DNA from: Candidatus Aenigmatarchaeota archaeon
Lineage (GTDB): Archaea > Aenigmatarchaeota > Aenigmatarchaeia > Aenigmatarchaeales > SZUA-1535
NCBI GenBank assembly: GCA_015521535.1
Contig: WAOA01000035.1
Coordinates: 1 to 21,215, forward strand
Length of the DNA: 21,215 nucleotides
Direction of reading: 5' to 3'
The position numbers and the translations under genes were made by a program. Numbering within the stretch: the first letter of the stretch is position 1; each line of letters opens with the position of its first letter. The notes beneath the pieces were generated by a model that was not told the origin of the DNA, made no database searches, and was given only the letters and a program-made list of their open reading frames with translations. Below, piece after piece: positions 7,640 to 14,153 of this stretch.

Positions 7640-7754
7640 AATGTATTGGTTAATCTATTTATAAATTTACCTATTCAGAAATATATACATTCAACTATAG
7701 AAACATTTATAAATAAATACATCTATATATTAATCGGTGAATGTATAGGTAAAT
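7640..7754. promoter_or_regulatory. Divergent promoter region with repeated AATGTATWGGTWAAT motif
   Basis: This AT-rich region separates the minus-strand RM operon from the plus-strand transposase. TATA-like elements are TTTATAAAT at 7658-7666 (correctly placed for the winged-helix gene) and ATTTATAAAT at 7705-7714 (pointing at the transposase side). The 15-mer AATGTATTGGTTAAT at 7640-7654 recurs as AATGTATAGGTAAAT at 7740-7754 (13 of 15 identical, exactly 100 bases apart). Inverted half copies are ATTTACCTAT at 7665-7674 and TATACATT at 7684-7691. These may be operator sites for the winged-helix protein or remains of an insertion end. Confidence 0.45.
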
Positions 7755-7762
7755 ATAAGATA

Positions 7763-7834
7763 ACCCAGAGGGCTTGGGTTAAGGCGGAACCCTCTGGGTG
7801 TGGAGATGGTCCCGATGGAAGCCCACATCCCCAC
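7763..7834 (+). other. IS200/IS605 right-end (tnpB tail/omega-RNA-like) hairpin scar
   Basis: Two adjacent hairpins: ACCCAGAGGG (7763-7772) pairs perfectly with CCCTCTGGGT (7790-7799), and GTGGAGATG (7800-7808) pairs with CATCCCCAC (7826-7834) with one mismatch. The G+C content is far above its surroundings. In the +1 frame ending at 7840 the sequence reads RAWVKAEPSGCGDGPDGSPH, resembling the TnpB tail in archaeal IS605-type elements (KPEPSG...GSPHP), where the same DNA forms the end structure and the 3' part of the guide RNA scaffold. No TnpB body is present. The following transposase frame opens inside this scar. The call rests on remembered family resemblance. Confidence 0.4.
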
Positions 7835-9191
7835 AAATAGAGATAGGGAAGGTAGAAAATATAAATCTTTTGAAGGGGTTAGAGATAAATCTGGTAAGTT
7901 TAGGAAGAGTGAAGAAACTAAGGTTGTATGTAGGTTCTGCGGTTCTTCTAACGTTGTTAAGTTCGGATATAATATAACAAAAGAAGGTAAGAAGCAGAGG
8001 TATAAGTGTAAGGATTGTAATGCCAAATTTACTCCTACAAGCAAATTGGTTAAGCCGATTAAGTTCAATTTGAATCATAAGGATGTGGAACAGGTTAAAA
8101 CGAAAGAGTTAAGGAAATTGTGTAAACTTATTAAGGAAGCGATTTATCCTTATCTTGATTTCAAACTTCACTATACAGCAAAATATGACACGAATAAGTT
8201 TCTGGATTTGTTGACTCACGTAGCCATGAATCACGATTTTACCGAGAACGGTTCAAAAACCTTCAGGTTTGTTATGAAAGAAAATACTCCTTCTGCCGAT
8301 ACTCTGCTTTACCATATAAAGAAGTTTAGTGTTGAGGAATTGAAGAAATCCTTTATGAAAGCTTTTGAGGAGATTTTCAGAATAGCTAAGAAAAATAATG
8401 TTTTCAAGAAGAAAAAGTTAGATGTTGCTGTTGATCTACACGATTGGCTTTACTACGGAGATAAGAACGATTTAATGGTTTGCGAAACAAAGCCACAAAA
8501 AGGAACAATGCATTGTTTCAGATTCGCTACAATAAACATCGTTGAAGGTGGAAGAAGGTTTACCTTGTTGGCTGTTCCTATGAGTGTGTTTTCCCAAAAA
8601 CACGAAGTTTTGGATGAATTATTAAGCTATGCTAAAAAGAAAATTAACATCAACAATGTTTATGTTGATAGGGGTTTCTTCAATGTTAAGTGTATTCAGG
8701 TTCTGCAGAAGCATAAGGTAAAGTGGCTAATGCCGGCTGTTCAGAATACAGCAATTAAGAAGTTAATGAAGGAATACAATGCTCCTAAGATTTTAGAGTA
8801 TACTATGGGTAGAAAGAATTTCGATCAGGCTAAGTTCAAGTTGGTTATAGTCAATGATGAGAGTGAAGTTAAGAGAGTGTTTGCTACGAATCTTAATGTA
8901 AGAGAAGCAAATGCTCGATATCTGTTTGATTTGTACGGAAAAAGATGGGGAATAGAAACCTCCTATAGAGTTAAGCAGGATTTCAAGGCAAGAACAACAT
9001 CAAAGAGGTATGTTGTTAGGTTCTTCTATTTTATGTTTTCAGCTTGCCTTTACAATCTATGGATATTAGCTAATATTTTGGTTGGTTTGGCGGTACTGAA
9101 ATTTATTCCAAAAGAACCTTTCATAACTGCTAAGATGTTCGGTGTGATGCTTTATACTATTTGTTCTTTCTTGGATCCTGGTGGTGGATAG
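7800..9191 (+). CDS. DDE transposase (IS4/ISH3-like) with N-terminal zinc ribbon
   Basis: A 463-residue frame. Residues about 43-75 form a zinc ribbon (CRFCGSSNVV ... YKCKDCNAKF), a DNA-binding module common in archaeal transposases. The catalytic triad is likely Asp in AVDLHDWLYYG, Asp in VYVDRGFFNV and Glu in RWGIETSYRVKQDF, the spacing and YRVKQDF signature of IS4-type DDE enzymes. A hydrophobic C-terminal stretch (FFYFMFSACLYNLWILANILVGLAVL) is also usual in ISH3-like proteins. The frame opens with GTG at 7800, or ATG at 7806 or 7815, all inside the IS605-like hairpin scar, so the first 10-20 residues are suspect and the true start is unclear. I could not define terminal repeats with confidence. 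The AT-rich 274 bases after the stop hold no gene I can support and may include the right end of the element. Confidence 0.8.
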   Translation: MEMVPMEAHIPTNRDREGRKYKSFEGVRDKSGKFRKSEETKVVCRFCGSSNVVKFGYNITKEGKKQRYKCKDCNAKFTPTSKLVKPIKFNLNHKDVEQVKTKELRKLCKLIKEAIYPYLDFKLHYTAKYDTNKFLDLLTHVAMNHDFTENGSKTFRFVMKENTPSADTLLYHIKKFSVEELKKSFMKAFEEIFRIAKKNNVFKKKKLDVAVDLHDWLYYGDKNDLMVCETKPQKGTMHCFRFATINIVEGGRRFTLLAVPMSVFSQKHEVLDELLSYAKKKININNVYVDRGFFNVKCIQVLQKHKVKWLMPAVQNTAIKKLMKEYNAPKILEYTMGRKNFDQAKFKLVIVNDESEVKRVFATNLNVREANARYLFDLYGKRWGIETSYRVKQDFKARTTSKRYVVRFFYFMFSACLYNLWILANILVGLAVLKFIPKEPFITAKMFGVMLYTICSFLDPGGG

Positions 9192-9465
9192 TTATTTATT
9201 TTCCTAAATTTTGAATGATTTGGTTAGCGATAAGTAGAGGTATCTCTCCAATTTTTCTCAATTCAGCCGTAAATCTAAAAGTTGAAAGATTAAATTTTCC
9301 AATTTATCAACCAATTTCATGAAATTTTTAATCAATCTTTGAGTTCTGAGAACCATTAGATTTATCAACTTTCGGATCTACTGTTACAAGAAAAACATAT
9401 AAATACTATACATTTTTAAAGTATGTCCAAAAATTTGCAAATTTTAAAATTTTTAAAGATTAAAA

Positions 9466-9777
9466 CTAAATTTCAATACCTTCCTTTACAGCCTCGCTTA
9501 CTATGTTAACACCTTTTTTTAATTTTTCAAATTCTTCTGGCGTATAGCATAAAAAATCTACTGGAATATTTAAGTTCCATTTAAGCCAAAGACCTTTAAA
9601 TCTTTCATGGAATTTCTTTCCGCGAAAATTTTTACTCACAAGAATTAAGTCTATATCGCTATTTTCGCCAAATTCACCTCGAGCAAAACTGCCAAAAACT
9701 ATTATTTTTTCAGCATCGATTCTTTTTTTGAAGTTTTTTATTTCTTCTATTATTTTTTCAGCATCGATTCTACCCAT
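9466..9777 (-). CDS. mntA: MNT-family nucleotidyltransferase (antitoxin-type)
   Basis: A 103-residue minimal nucleotidyltransferase: IIVFGSFARGEFGENSDIDLILVS at residues 25-48 carries the GSxAR motif and the metal-binding Asp41-x-Asp43. In MNT/HEPN modules this enzyme adds AMP units to the HEPN toxin and neutralises it. ATG at 9777 follows a GGTGAT site 3 bases away. The N-terminus contains RIDAEKII twice (residues 3-10 and 19-26), reflecting a 25-bp perfect DNA repeat; the second copy is the one that normally leads into the GS motif. The upstream HEPN frame, once its frameshift is corrected, runs 28 bases into this gene, the usual tight overlap for the pair. Confidence 0.85.
   Translation of the reverse strand: MGRIDAEKIIEEIKNFKKRIDAEKIIVFGSFARGEFGENSDIDLILVSKNFRGKKFHERFKGLWLKWNLNIPVDFLCYTPEEFEKLKKGVNIVSEAVKEGIEI
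9699..9771. repeat. Perfect 25-bp direct repeat inside the MNT gene
   Basis: The 25 bases at 9699-9723 recur without change at 9747-9771, offset by 48 bases (16 codons), so the reading frame is kept. On the coding strand it encodes RIDAEKII each time. The outer copy also codes for the end of the HEPN frame (VESMLKK and stop). It looks like a local duplication that extended the start of the MNT gene. Confidence 0.8.
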
Positions 9778-10108
9778 TTTATCACCTTTTTTGCATTTTC
9801 TACAGCATTTTCAGCAATATCTTTTGTATAAACAACATCTATAACGTATCTCGTTTCTATATAATGCGGATTTAAAGAATCAAAGCCTCTAAAATTTCAA
9901 AAGGAGCGTTCAAAGTTTTACCTAATTCTACCAAATCGTGAATTTTCCAGAGTTTTTTGAATTTTAAAATATAAAGCGCTTTAAGTGCTTTTTCTGCTGC
10001 TTGATGTGAAAGAAATGCCGCAACCTCAAATCTATTATTAATAAAATTAAATTCAGCATCATCCAAATCTTTTTTTGCTTTTTCAATCCATTTTTTAACC
10101 TCTTCCAT
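9750..10108 (-). pseudogene. hepT: HEPN-domain protein, frameshifted
   Basis: The frame from ATG 10108 reads a typical HEPN start (WIEKAKKDLDDAEFNF ... AAFLSHQAAEKALKALYI ... IHDLVELGKTL) but stops after 78 residues at 9872. In the next frame the DNA continues with an obvious HEPN C-terminus: DSLNPHYIETRY, DVVYTKDIAENAVENAKK, VIKWVESMLKK, stop at 9750-9752. Restoring one base near 9885-9890 gives a 119-residue protein of normal HEPN length that overlaps the MNT start. HEPN proteins of these pairs are predicted RNases, but no RxxxxH-type motif is visible in either part. The break is either a true inactivating deletion or a sequencing/assembly error at a short T run. The start is leaderless, with a TATA element about 26 bases upstream. 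Confidence 0.75.
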
Positions 10109-10129
10109 ATGAATATTTCATTTCAATAG

Positions 10130-10138
10130 AAATTTAAA
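10130..10138. promoter_or_regulatory. Palindromic TATA element shared by divergent genes
   Basis: AAATTTAAA lies almost midway between the HEPN start (10108, minus) and the UPF0173 start (10162, plus), about 26 and 28 bases from the respective ATGs. Because the core is nearly self-complementary it could direct transcription both ways, giving two leaderless messages. Confidence 0.5.
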
Positions 10139-10161
10139 CATTAAAATACAAGCATAAAATT

Positions 10162-10836
10162 ATGAAACTGCGCTATCTCGGGCACGCTGCATTTGAAATA
10201 AAAACACAGGAAAAAACAATTCTCATAGACCCGTTTCTGAAAAACAATCCAAAAGCCTGCGCAAAGCCAGAGGATTTTGAAAAAGTTGATTTGATTTTCG
10301 TAACTCATGCACATGCAGATCATTTAGGTGATGCGCCGCAAATTGCAAAGCGTGCACGCGCGAAGATAATTGCTATGTACGATATTGCACAATGGTTAAC
10401 TGAAAATTTTGGCGTAGAAACAATAGGAATGAATTATGGCTCCGCTAATATAGAAGGGTTGCAGGTTATAATGGTTCCTGCTTGGCATAGTTCTAGTTTC
10501 GAAGGAAAAACTATTGGAAATGCGTGTGGTTTTATAATAAGCACCGAAGGAAAAAGAATATACCATGCTGGAGATACCTGTGTTTTTTCGGATATGAAAT
10601 TGTTTTCAGATCTTTACAGAATAGATGTTGCTCTCTTGCCAATAGGTGGGTATTTTGTAATGGATGTTGAGCAATGCCTAAAAGCGGTTGAACTAATAAG
10701 GCCAAAAGTTGTTATTCCGATGCACTACAATACTTGGCCTTTAATCCAAGCAAATGCACAGGAATTTAAGGAAAAAGCTGAAAAGCTTGGAGTTAAGGTT
10801 GCCTTACTTGAGCCTGAAGAAGAGATTGAGGTATAG
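10162..10836 (+). CDS. UPF0173 metal-dependent hydrolase, metallo-beta-lactamase fold
   Basis: A 224-residue metallo-beta-lactamase-fold protein of the UPF0173 family, close to the usual length. It has the opening strand LRYLGHAAFEI, the metal motif THAHADHLGD (about 49-58), the second histidine in PAWHSSSF, GDTCVFSDM (Asp bridging) and the final histidine in PMHYNTWP. All metal ligands are present, so it should be an active hydrolase with two metal ions. UPF0173 substrates are not established; the fold is shared with UlaG lactonases. No signal peptide is seen, so it is cytosolic. It stands alone after a TATA element with no Shine-Dalgarno, implying a leaderless single-gene transcript. No link to the neighbouring toxin-antitoxin pair is evident. 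Confidence 0.92.
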   Translation: MKLRYLGHAAFEIKTQEKTILIDPFLKNNPKACAKPEDFEKVDLIFVTHAHADHLGDAPQIAKRARAKIIAMYDIAQWLTENFGVETIGMNYGSANIEGLQVIMVPAWHSSSFEGKTIGNACGFIISTEGKRIYHAGDTCVFSDMKLFSDLYRIDVALLPIGGYFVMDVEQCLKAVELIRPKVVIPMHYNTWPLIQANAQEFKEKAEKLGVKVALLEPEEEIEV

Positions 10837-10843
10837 AGTTTAG

Positions 10844-10960
10844 GATGCTGTCTGGATAGCATTGTTCTAATGTCTATGTCCTGATAAGTATCGAAATTTT
10901 TTATGTAAAAAGAATTAAGCGTGAAATCGCTTTTCCTCGATATGGCAACGGTATCTCATA
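10844..10960. repeat. Decayed relative of the MITE-like element
   Basis: The spacer 10837-11147 (311 bases) contains no gene I can support. Its first part resembles the element at 11833-11977: GATGCTGTCTGGATA at 10844-10858 matches the left end GATACTGTCCGGATA at 13 of 15 positions, TGTCCTGATAAG at 10877-10888 is a near copy of the inverted end, and TATCGAA followed by a T-rich run and TGTAAAA (10889 onward) matches an internal block. The rest has small hairpins (AAGCG/CGCTT near 10917-10932, GATATG/CATATC near 10940-10963) and no recognisable RNA family. The GTPase promoter lies at its end. Confidence 0.4.
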
Positions 10961-11116
10961 TCTTTTGCTCCGTGTGACATAAGCGTTAAAAGTTTTAAAA
11001 ATAAATTAATCGCGAGATGCATTTCCCGTGCACATCTTGAGCGCACCGAGTTTCGGCTATTACAGCACGCTTTCCCGCTTATTTCCTTGTTATCTTGACA
11101 ACCAAGTTTAGAGAAG

Positions 11117-11124
11117 TTATAAAT
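11117..11124 (+). promoter_or_regulatory. TATA box of the GPN-loop GTPase gene
   Basis: TTATAAAT is centred about 28 bases before the ATG at 11148, and no ribosome binding site lies between, which suggests a leaderless transcript. Confidence 0.55.
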
Positions 11125-11147
11125 TTCTGCTTTGAAGTATTGAAATT

Positions 11148-11828
11148 ATGAATCTACTTTTTATAGGCCCTGCGGGGAGCGGTAAAACAACGCTTGTCTG
11201 GAAGTTTGGAAACTATTTAGAAAAACAAGGTTATGAAGTTTTTAGAATGAATTTGGACTGTGCTGCTGAAAATTTGCCATATAAACCTGAGTGGGATATT
11301 AGAAAATATTTTACTTTATCCGAGATTATGAAGAAATATCATCTAGGACCAAACGGAGCGCTTATGAAAAGTGTTGAACTTATTTACAGAAAGAAGGGCG
11401 AAATTCGTAGATTCTGTCGAAATAAGGAATTTGTGCTGATCGATACACCTGGTCAACTTGAATTAATGATTTTTCACCCGAAAAAGATTTCCGAAATATT
11501 AAAAGGGCAGAGAAGCGTAACGATATTTCTTATGCCGTCTGACTTAATAAAAACTGAAAGGGATTATTATTTTTTAAGATTTCTGGATTTGTCAATAAAA
11601 TATAGATTGCAAATGCCTTGCATATACGCGATCTCGAAGGCTGATTTAATTAAGAAGAGGTTTAAACTTAGAAAAGTTAGCGACGATCTTTCATCTTCTC
11701 TCTACGGAATCCTGAAAACAATTGAAGACTCGCAACGCTTGGTATACGTTTCTCGTTACGGAAAAGGGTTCTATGATCTTTATTCTTTAATACGAGAAGT
11801 GTTCTGTGTATGTGGTGATTTATCATGA
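11148..11828 (+). CDS. GPN-loop GTPase
   Basis: A 226-residue GTPase of the GPN-loop (PAB0955/XAB1) family. G1 is GPAGSGKTT (residues 7-15), the family-defining Gly-Pro-Asn insertion is LGPNGA (about 66-71), G3 is DTPGQLE and G4 is SKAD in place of the usual NKxD. These GTPases form homodimers; the eukaryotic relatives Gpn1-3 help assemble RNA polymerase II, and the archaeal role is not settled. It lies upstream of the SBDS-exosome genes on the same strand but has its own TATA box, and the SBDS gene has another. The TGA stop at 11826-11828 falls within the left 9-bp repeat flanking a MITE-like element, so the C-terminus (CVCGDLS) was not visibly changed if the repeat is a target duplication. 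Confidence 0.9.
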   Translation: MNLLFIGPAGSGKTTLVWKFGNYLEKQGYEVFRMNLDCAAENLPYKPEWDIRKYFTLSEIMKKYHLGPNGALMKSVELIYRKKGEIRRFCRNKEFVLIDTPGQLELMIFHPKKISEILKGQRSVTIFLMPSDLIKTERDYYFLRFLDLSIKYRLQMPCIYAISKADLIKKRFKLRKVSDDLSSSLYGILKTIEDSQRLVYVSRYGKGFYDLYSLIREVFCVCGDLS

Positions 11829-11986
11829 TTTTGATACTGTCCGGATAATCTCGAATTACGCGATAAAGCACATGTACTCGGCAAGACCCGGGAAATATCG
11901 AAGTATTTCCGTGTAAAAGTTCATGTTCTATAGTTAATTCTTTTGTGAATCGCGAGAAACGCTTATCCGGACACGACCATGATTTT
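11824..11986. mobile_element. MITE-like element with 11-bp terminal inverted repeats
   Basis: CATGATTTT at 11824-11832 and 11978-11986 flank a 145-bp core as a candidate 9-bp target duplication. Within the core, TGTCCGGATAA at 11838-11848 is the perfect inverse of TTATCCGGACA at 11963-11973. Internally, GGAAATA/TATTTCC (11891-11910) forms a 7-bp hairpin with a 6-base loop, and TCTCG/CGAGA can pair just inside the ends. No reading frame is present. The right flank ends about 10 bases before the SBDS TATA box. A structured non-coding RNA closed by the same stem is an alternative reading; the flanking repeats and the decayed relative at 10844 favour a mobile element. Confidence 0.5.
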
Positions 11987-11995
11987 ACTAAAAAA

Positions 11996-12004
11996 TTTTA
12001 TAAG
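11996..12004 (+). promoter_or_regulatory. TATA box of the SBDS-exosome operon
   Basis: TTTTATAAG is centred about 28 bases before the SBDS ATG at 12028, with no Shine-Dalgarno between. The following genes abut or overlap, so this promoter should drive SBDS, Rrp4, Rrp41 and Rrp42 together. Confidence 0.6.
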
Positions 12005-12027
12005 TATTTCTGAGTGAATTATTCTTC

Positions 12028-12729
12028 ATGTCTGTATCTGTTGATAGAGCGGTTATCGCAAAATATAGTAAAGGCGGTGAACATTTTGAAATTTTGGTCG
12101 ACCCGGAAAAAGCAATAGATTTGAAAAGTGGTAAGAATATTCCTTTAGAAGAAATTCTCGCAATAGAAGAGATTTTTGAAGATGCGAAAAAGGGCTTAAG
12201 AGCAGGGAAAGATATGCTCAAAAAGGTTTTTGGAACTGAAGACACACGAGAGATAGCAAAAGTTATTATAACGCACGGTGAAGTTCAGATAACGACCGAG
12301 CAAAGAAGAAAAATGATGGAAGAGAAAAAAAGGCAGATAGCAACTATAATCTCTCGAGAATCTATCAATCCGCAAACGAATGCACCGCACACAGTGGAAA
12401 GAATTTTGAATGCAATGGAAATTGCTAAGGTGTCTATCGACCTTTATAAATCAGCAGAAGAACAGGTTAAAGAGGTACTAACTTCGATACAGAGAGTAAT
12501 TCCTATAAAACTTGAAAAAGTAGAATTAAAGATAAAAGTTCCTTGTAGTTACGCTGGAAAATGTTACGGAATTATAAAAAATTTAGGAAAGATAAAAAGG
12601 GAAGAATGGTTAGCGGATGGCTCACTCTTTTGCATTATAGAAATACCGCCTGGCTTGCAAACAGATTTATTTGATAAATTAAATAAAATCACCAGCGGAG
12701 ATATAATAATAGAAGAAAAGGGTGATTGA
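12028..12729 (+). CDS. sdo1: Ribosome maturation protein SBDS
   Basis: A 233-residue SBDS orthologue of normal archaeal length. The N-terminal FYSH-type domain (RAVIAKYSKGGEHFEILVDP ... GKNIPLEEILAIEEIFEDAKKG) is followed by the helical linker with VIITHGEVQITTEQRRKM and the central RESINPQTNAPHTVERILNAM signature (about 111-130). A ferredoxin-like C-terminal domain completes it. In archaea and eukaryotes it assists maturation of the large ribosomal subunit with EF-2-like GTPases. It directly abuts Rrp4, whose ATG follows its TGA without a gap. This linkage to exosome genes is a classic archaeal arrangement; the proteasome alpha subunit gene that often precedes SBDS is absent here. Confidence 0.95.
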   Translation: MSVSVDRAVIAKYSKGGEHFEILVDPEKAIDLKSGKNIPLEEILAIEEIFEDAKKGLRAGKDMLKKVFGTEDTREIAKVIITHGEVQITTEQRRKMMEEKKRQIATIISRESINPQTNAPHTVERILNAMEIAKVSIDLYKSAEEQVKEVLTSIQRVIPIKLEKVELKIKVPCSYAGKCYGIIKNLGKIKREEWLADGSLFCIIEIPPGLQTDLFDKLNKITSGDIIIEEKGD

Positions 12730-13416
12730 ATGAGTGAAATATTTGTAAAGGATAGAGAATTAGTAATGCCCGGAGATGTACTTGCAAAGAGTATAGACAT
12801 ATTACCTGGAAATGGAACTTATAGAGACGGAGAAGAGATAATCTCAAAGGTTATAGGACTCGTTAAACTAAAAGAAAGATTTATTTCAGTAATTCCTCTC
12901 TCCGGCAAGTATATACCAAAACCAGGAGATAGGGTAATAGGAGTAATAGAAGATGTACAGCCTACATTTTGGAACGTAAATATAAATTCTCCTTACTTGG
13001 GATTGCTTCTCTTAGGTGAAGCAGTACGTGAATATGTAGATGTGACAAAGACAGACATATCCAAGTACTACGATATAGGAGAAATCATATATGCAAAGGT
13101 TTTACACGTTTCACGCTCAGGAGTAGTAAGCCTTTCTATGAACGATCCCAAGGCAAAGAAATTGAGAGGCGGTAAACTCGTAAGGATAACGCCTTATAAA
13201 GTTCCTAGAGTAATAGGAAGGGAAGGATCTATGATAGAGTTGATAAAGGAAAAAACTAATTGTAACATAATAGTAGGTCAGAATGGAGTAATATGGATAA
13301 AAGGTATGAATGAAGGCCTTGCAACAAGGGCTATACTACTTATAGAAAAAGAAAGTCATATAACAGGCCTTACTCAAAAGGTATCAAAACTTTTAGAGGA
13401 AGGTGATAAAAAATGA
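12730..13416 (+). CDS. rrp4: Exosome RNA-binding subunit Rrp4
   Basis: A 228-residue exosome cap protein. The N-terminal domain (VMPGDVLAKSIDILPGNGTYRDGEEIISKVIG) leads into an S1 domain (KPGDRVIGVIEDVQPTFWNVNINSPYLG ... GEIIYAKVLHVSRSGVVSLSM) and a KH domain with the GxxG loop GREG (VPRVIGREGSMIELIKEKTNCNIIVG). In the archaeal exosome it sits on the Rrp41/Rrp42 ring and feeds RNA into the pore. The GGTGATTG site spans the SBDS stop, so the two genes are translationally coupled. Its own TGA overlaps the next ATG by ATGA. Confidence 0.96.
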   Translation: MSEIFVKDRELVMPGDVLAKSIDILPGNGTYRDGEEIISKVIGLVKLKERFISVIPLSGKYIPKPGDRVIGVIEDVQPTFWNVNINSPYLGLLLLGEAVREYVDVTKTDISKYYDIGEIIYAKVLHVSRSGVVSLSMNDPKAKKLRGGKLVRITPYKVPRVIGREGSMIELIKEKTNCNIIVGQNGVIWIKGMNEGLATRAILLIEKESHITGLTQKVSKLLEEGDKK

Positions 13417-14153
13417 AAAAGGGTAAACCAGAAAGATTGATTATAGATGGTAAGAGATTAGATGGTCGTGATTTAGAAGAGTTCAGAGAAATGGAAGCAA
13501 AAATTAAGGTTATAAAGAGCGCCGATGGCTCTGCAATGTTTAGATTCGGAAATACAATCGCTATTGCTGCTGTATACGGTCCGAGACCAATGTTTCCTAA
13601 GCACTTGCAAAATCCTGAAAGGGCTGTTATTAATCTAAGATATAATATGGTTCCGTTCTCTACAGAAGATAGAGTAAGACCCGGCGTATCGCGAAGGTCC
13701 ATAGAAATTTCAAAAATACTCAAAGAAGCGATTGCTGAGACTGTATTCACAGAAGAGTTTCCGAGAACTGTTATAGACATTTATATCGAAATGATCCAGG
13801 CAGATGGTACAACAAGGTGTGCAGCGCTTAACGCTGCTTCTCTTGCACTTGCGGATGCGGGCGTACCAATGAAGGATCTGATAGCAGCATGTTCTGCCGG
13901 AAAGGTAGACGGACACATAGTTCTCGATGTAAACGGCAAGGAAGATAATTATGGAGAAGTTGACATGCCTGTGGCAATGATACCGCGCGAGAATAAAGTA
14001 GTTCTCCTTCAAATGGATGGGTTATTAACTAAAGAGGAATTTGAAAAATGTTTACAATTAGCGAAAAAAGGATGTATGCAAGTGTATAAACTGCAGAAAG
14101 AATGTATAAAAAACACTTATAAACAGATAGCAGAAGGTGATGAGAATGTTTAA
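13413..14153 (+). CDS. rrp41: Exosome catalytic subunit Rrp41
   Basis: A 246-residue RNase PH-type protein, the catalytic subunit of the archaeal exosome, which degrades RNA 3' to 5' with phosphate and can add heteropolymeric tails. The active-site elements are present: the phosphate/RNA-binding arginines around RPGVSRRSIEISKILKEAI (about 89-107) and the catalytic acidic residue in GKEDNYGEVDMPVAMIP, with QADGTTRCAALNAASLALADAGVPM in between. A GGTGAT site lies 5 bases before the ATG, which overlaps the Rrp4 stop. It forms the hexameric ring with Rrp42 encoded next. Confidence 0.96.
   Translation: MKKGKPERLIIDGKRLDGRDLEEFREMEAKIKVIKSADGSAMFRFGNTIAIAAVYGPRPMFPKHLQNPERAVINLRYNMVPFSTEDRVRPGVSRRSIEISKILKEAIAETVFTEEFPRTVIDIYIEMIQADGTTRCAALNAASLALADAGVPMKDLIAACSAGKVDGHIVLDVNGKEDNYGEVDMPVAMIPRENKVVLLQMDGLLTKEEFEKCLQLAKKGCMQVYKLQKECIKNTYKQIAEGDENV

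Noticed and set aside
7646..7840. 64-codon plus-strand open frame
   Set aside because: Its first part lies in an AT-rich promoter region; only the last ~20 codons look TnpB-like, so it is treated as a scar, not a gene.
7730..8078. Two minus-strand open frames of 99 and 112 codons
   Set aside because: They are antisense to the zinc-ribbon part of the transposase and have no plausible start signals or family features.
7739..9415. Possible terminal inverted repeats of the transposase element (AATGTATAG at 7740 and its inverse CTATACATT at 9407)
   Set aside because: Only nine bases match, no target duplication is seen outside them, and the left copy is also part of a repeated promoter motif; chance in AT-rich DNA is likely.
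10917..11040. Hairpin-rich spacer considered as RNase P, SRP RNA, tRNA or box C/D RNA
   Set aside because: None of the conserved elements (T-loop, SRP helix 8 motif, RNase P core, RUGAUGA/CUGA boxes) could be found.
14137..14145. Upstream GTG/ATG starts for Rrp42
   Set aside because: They fall on or next to the GGTGAT ribosome binding site that is correctly spaced for the ATG at 14146.
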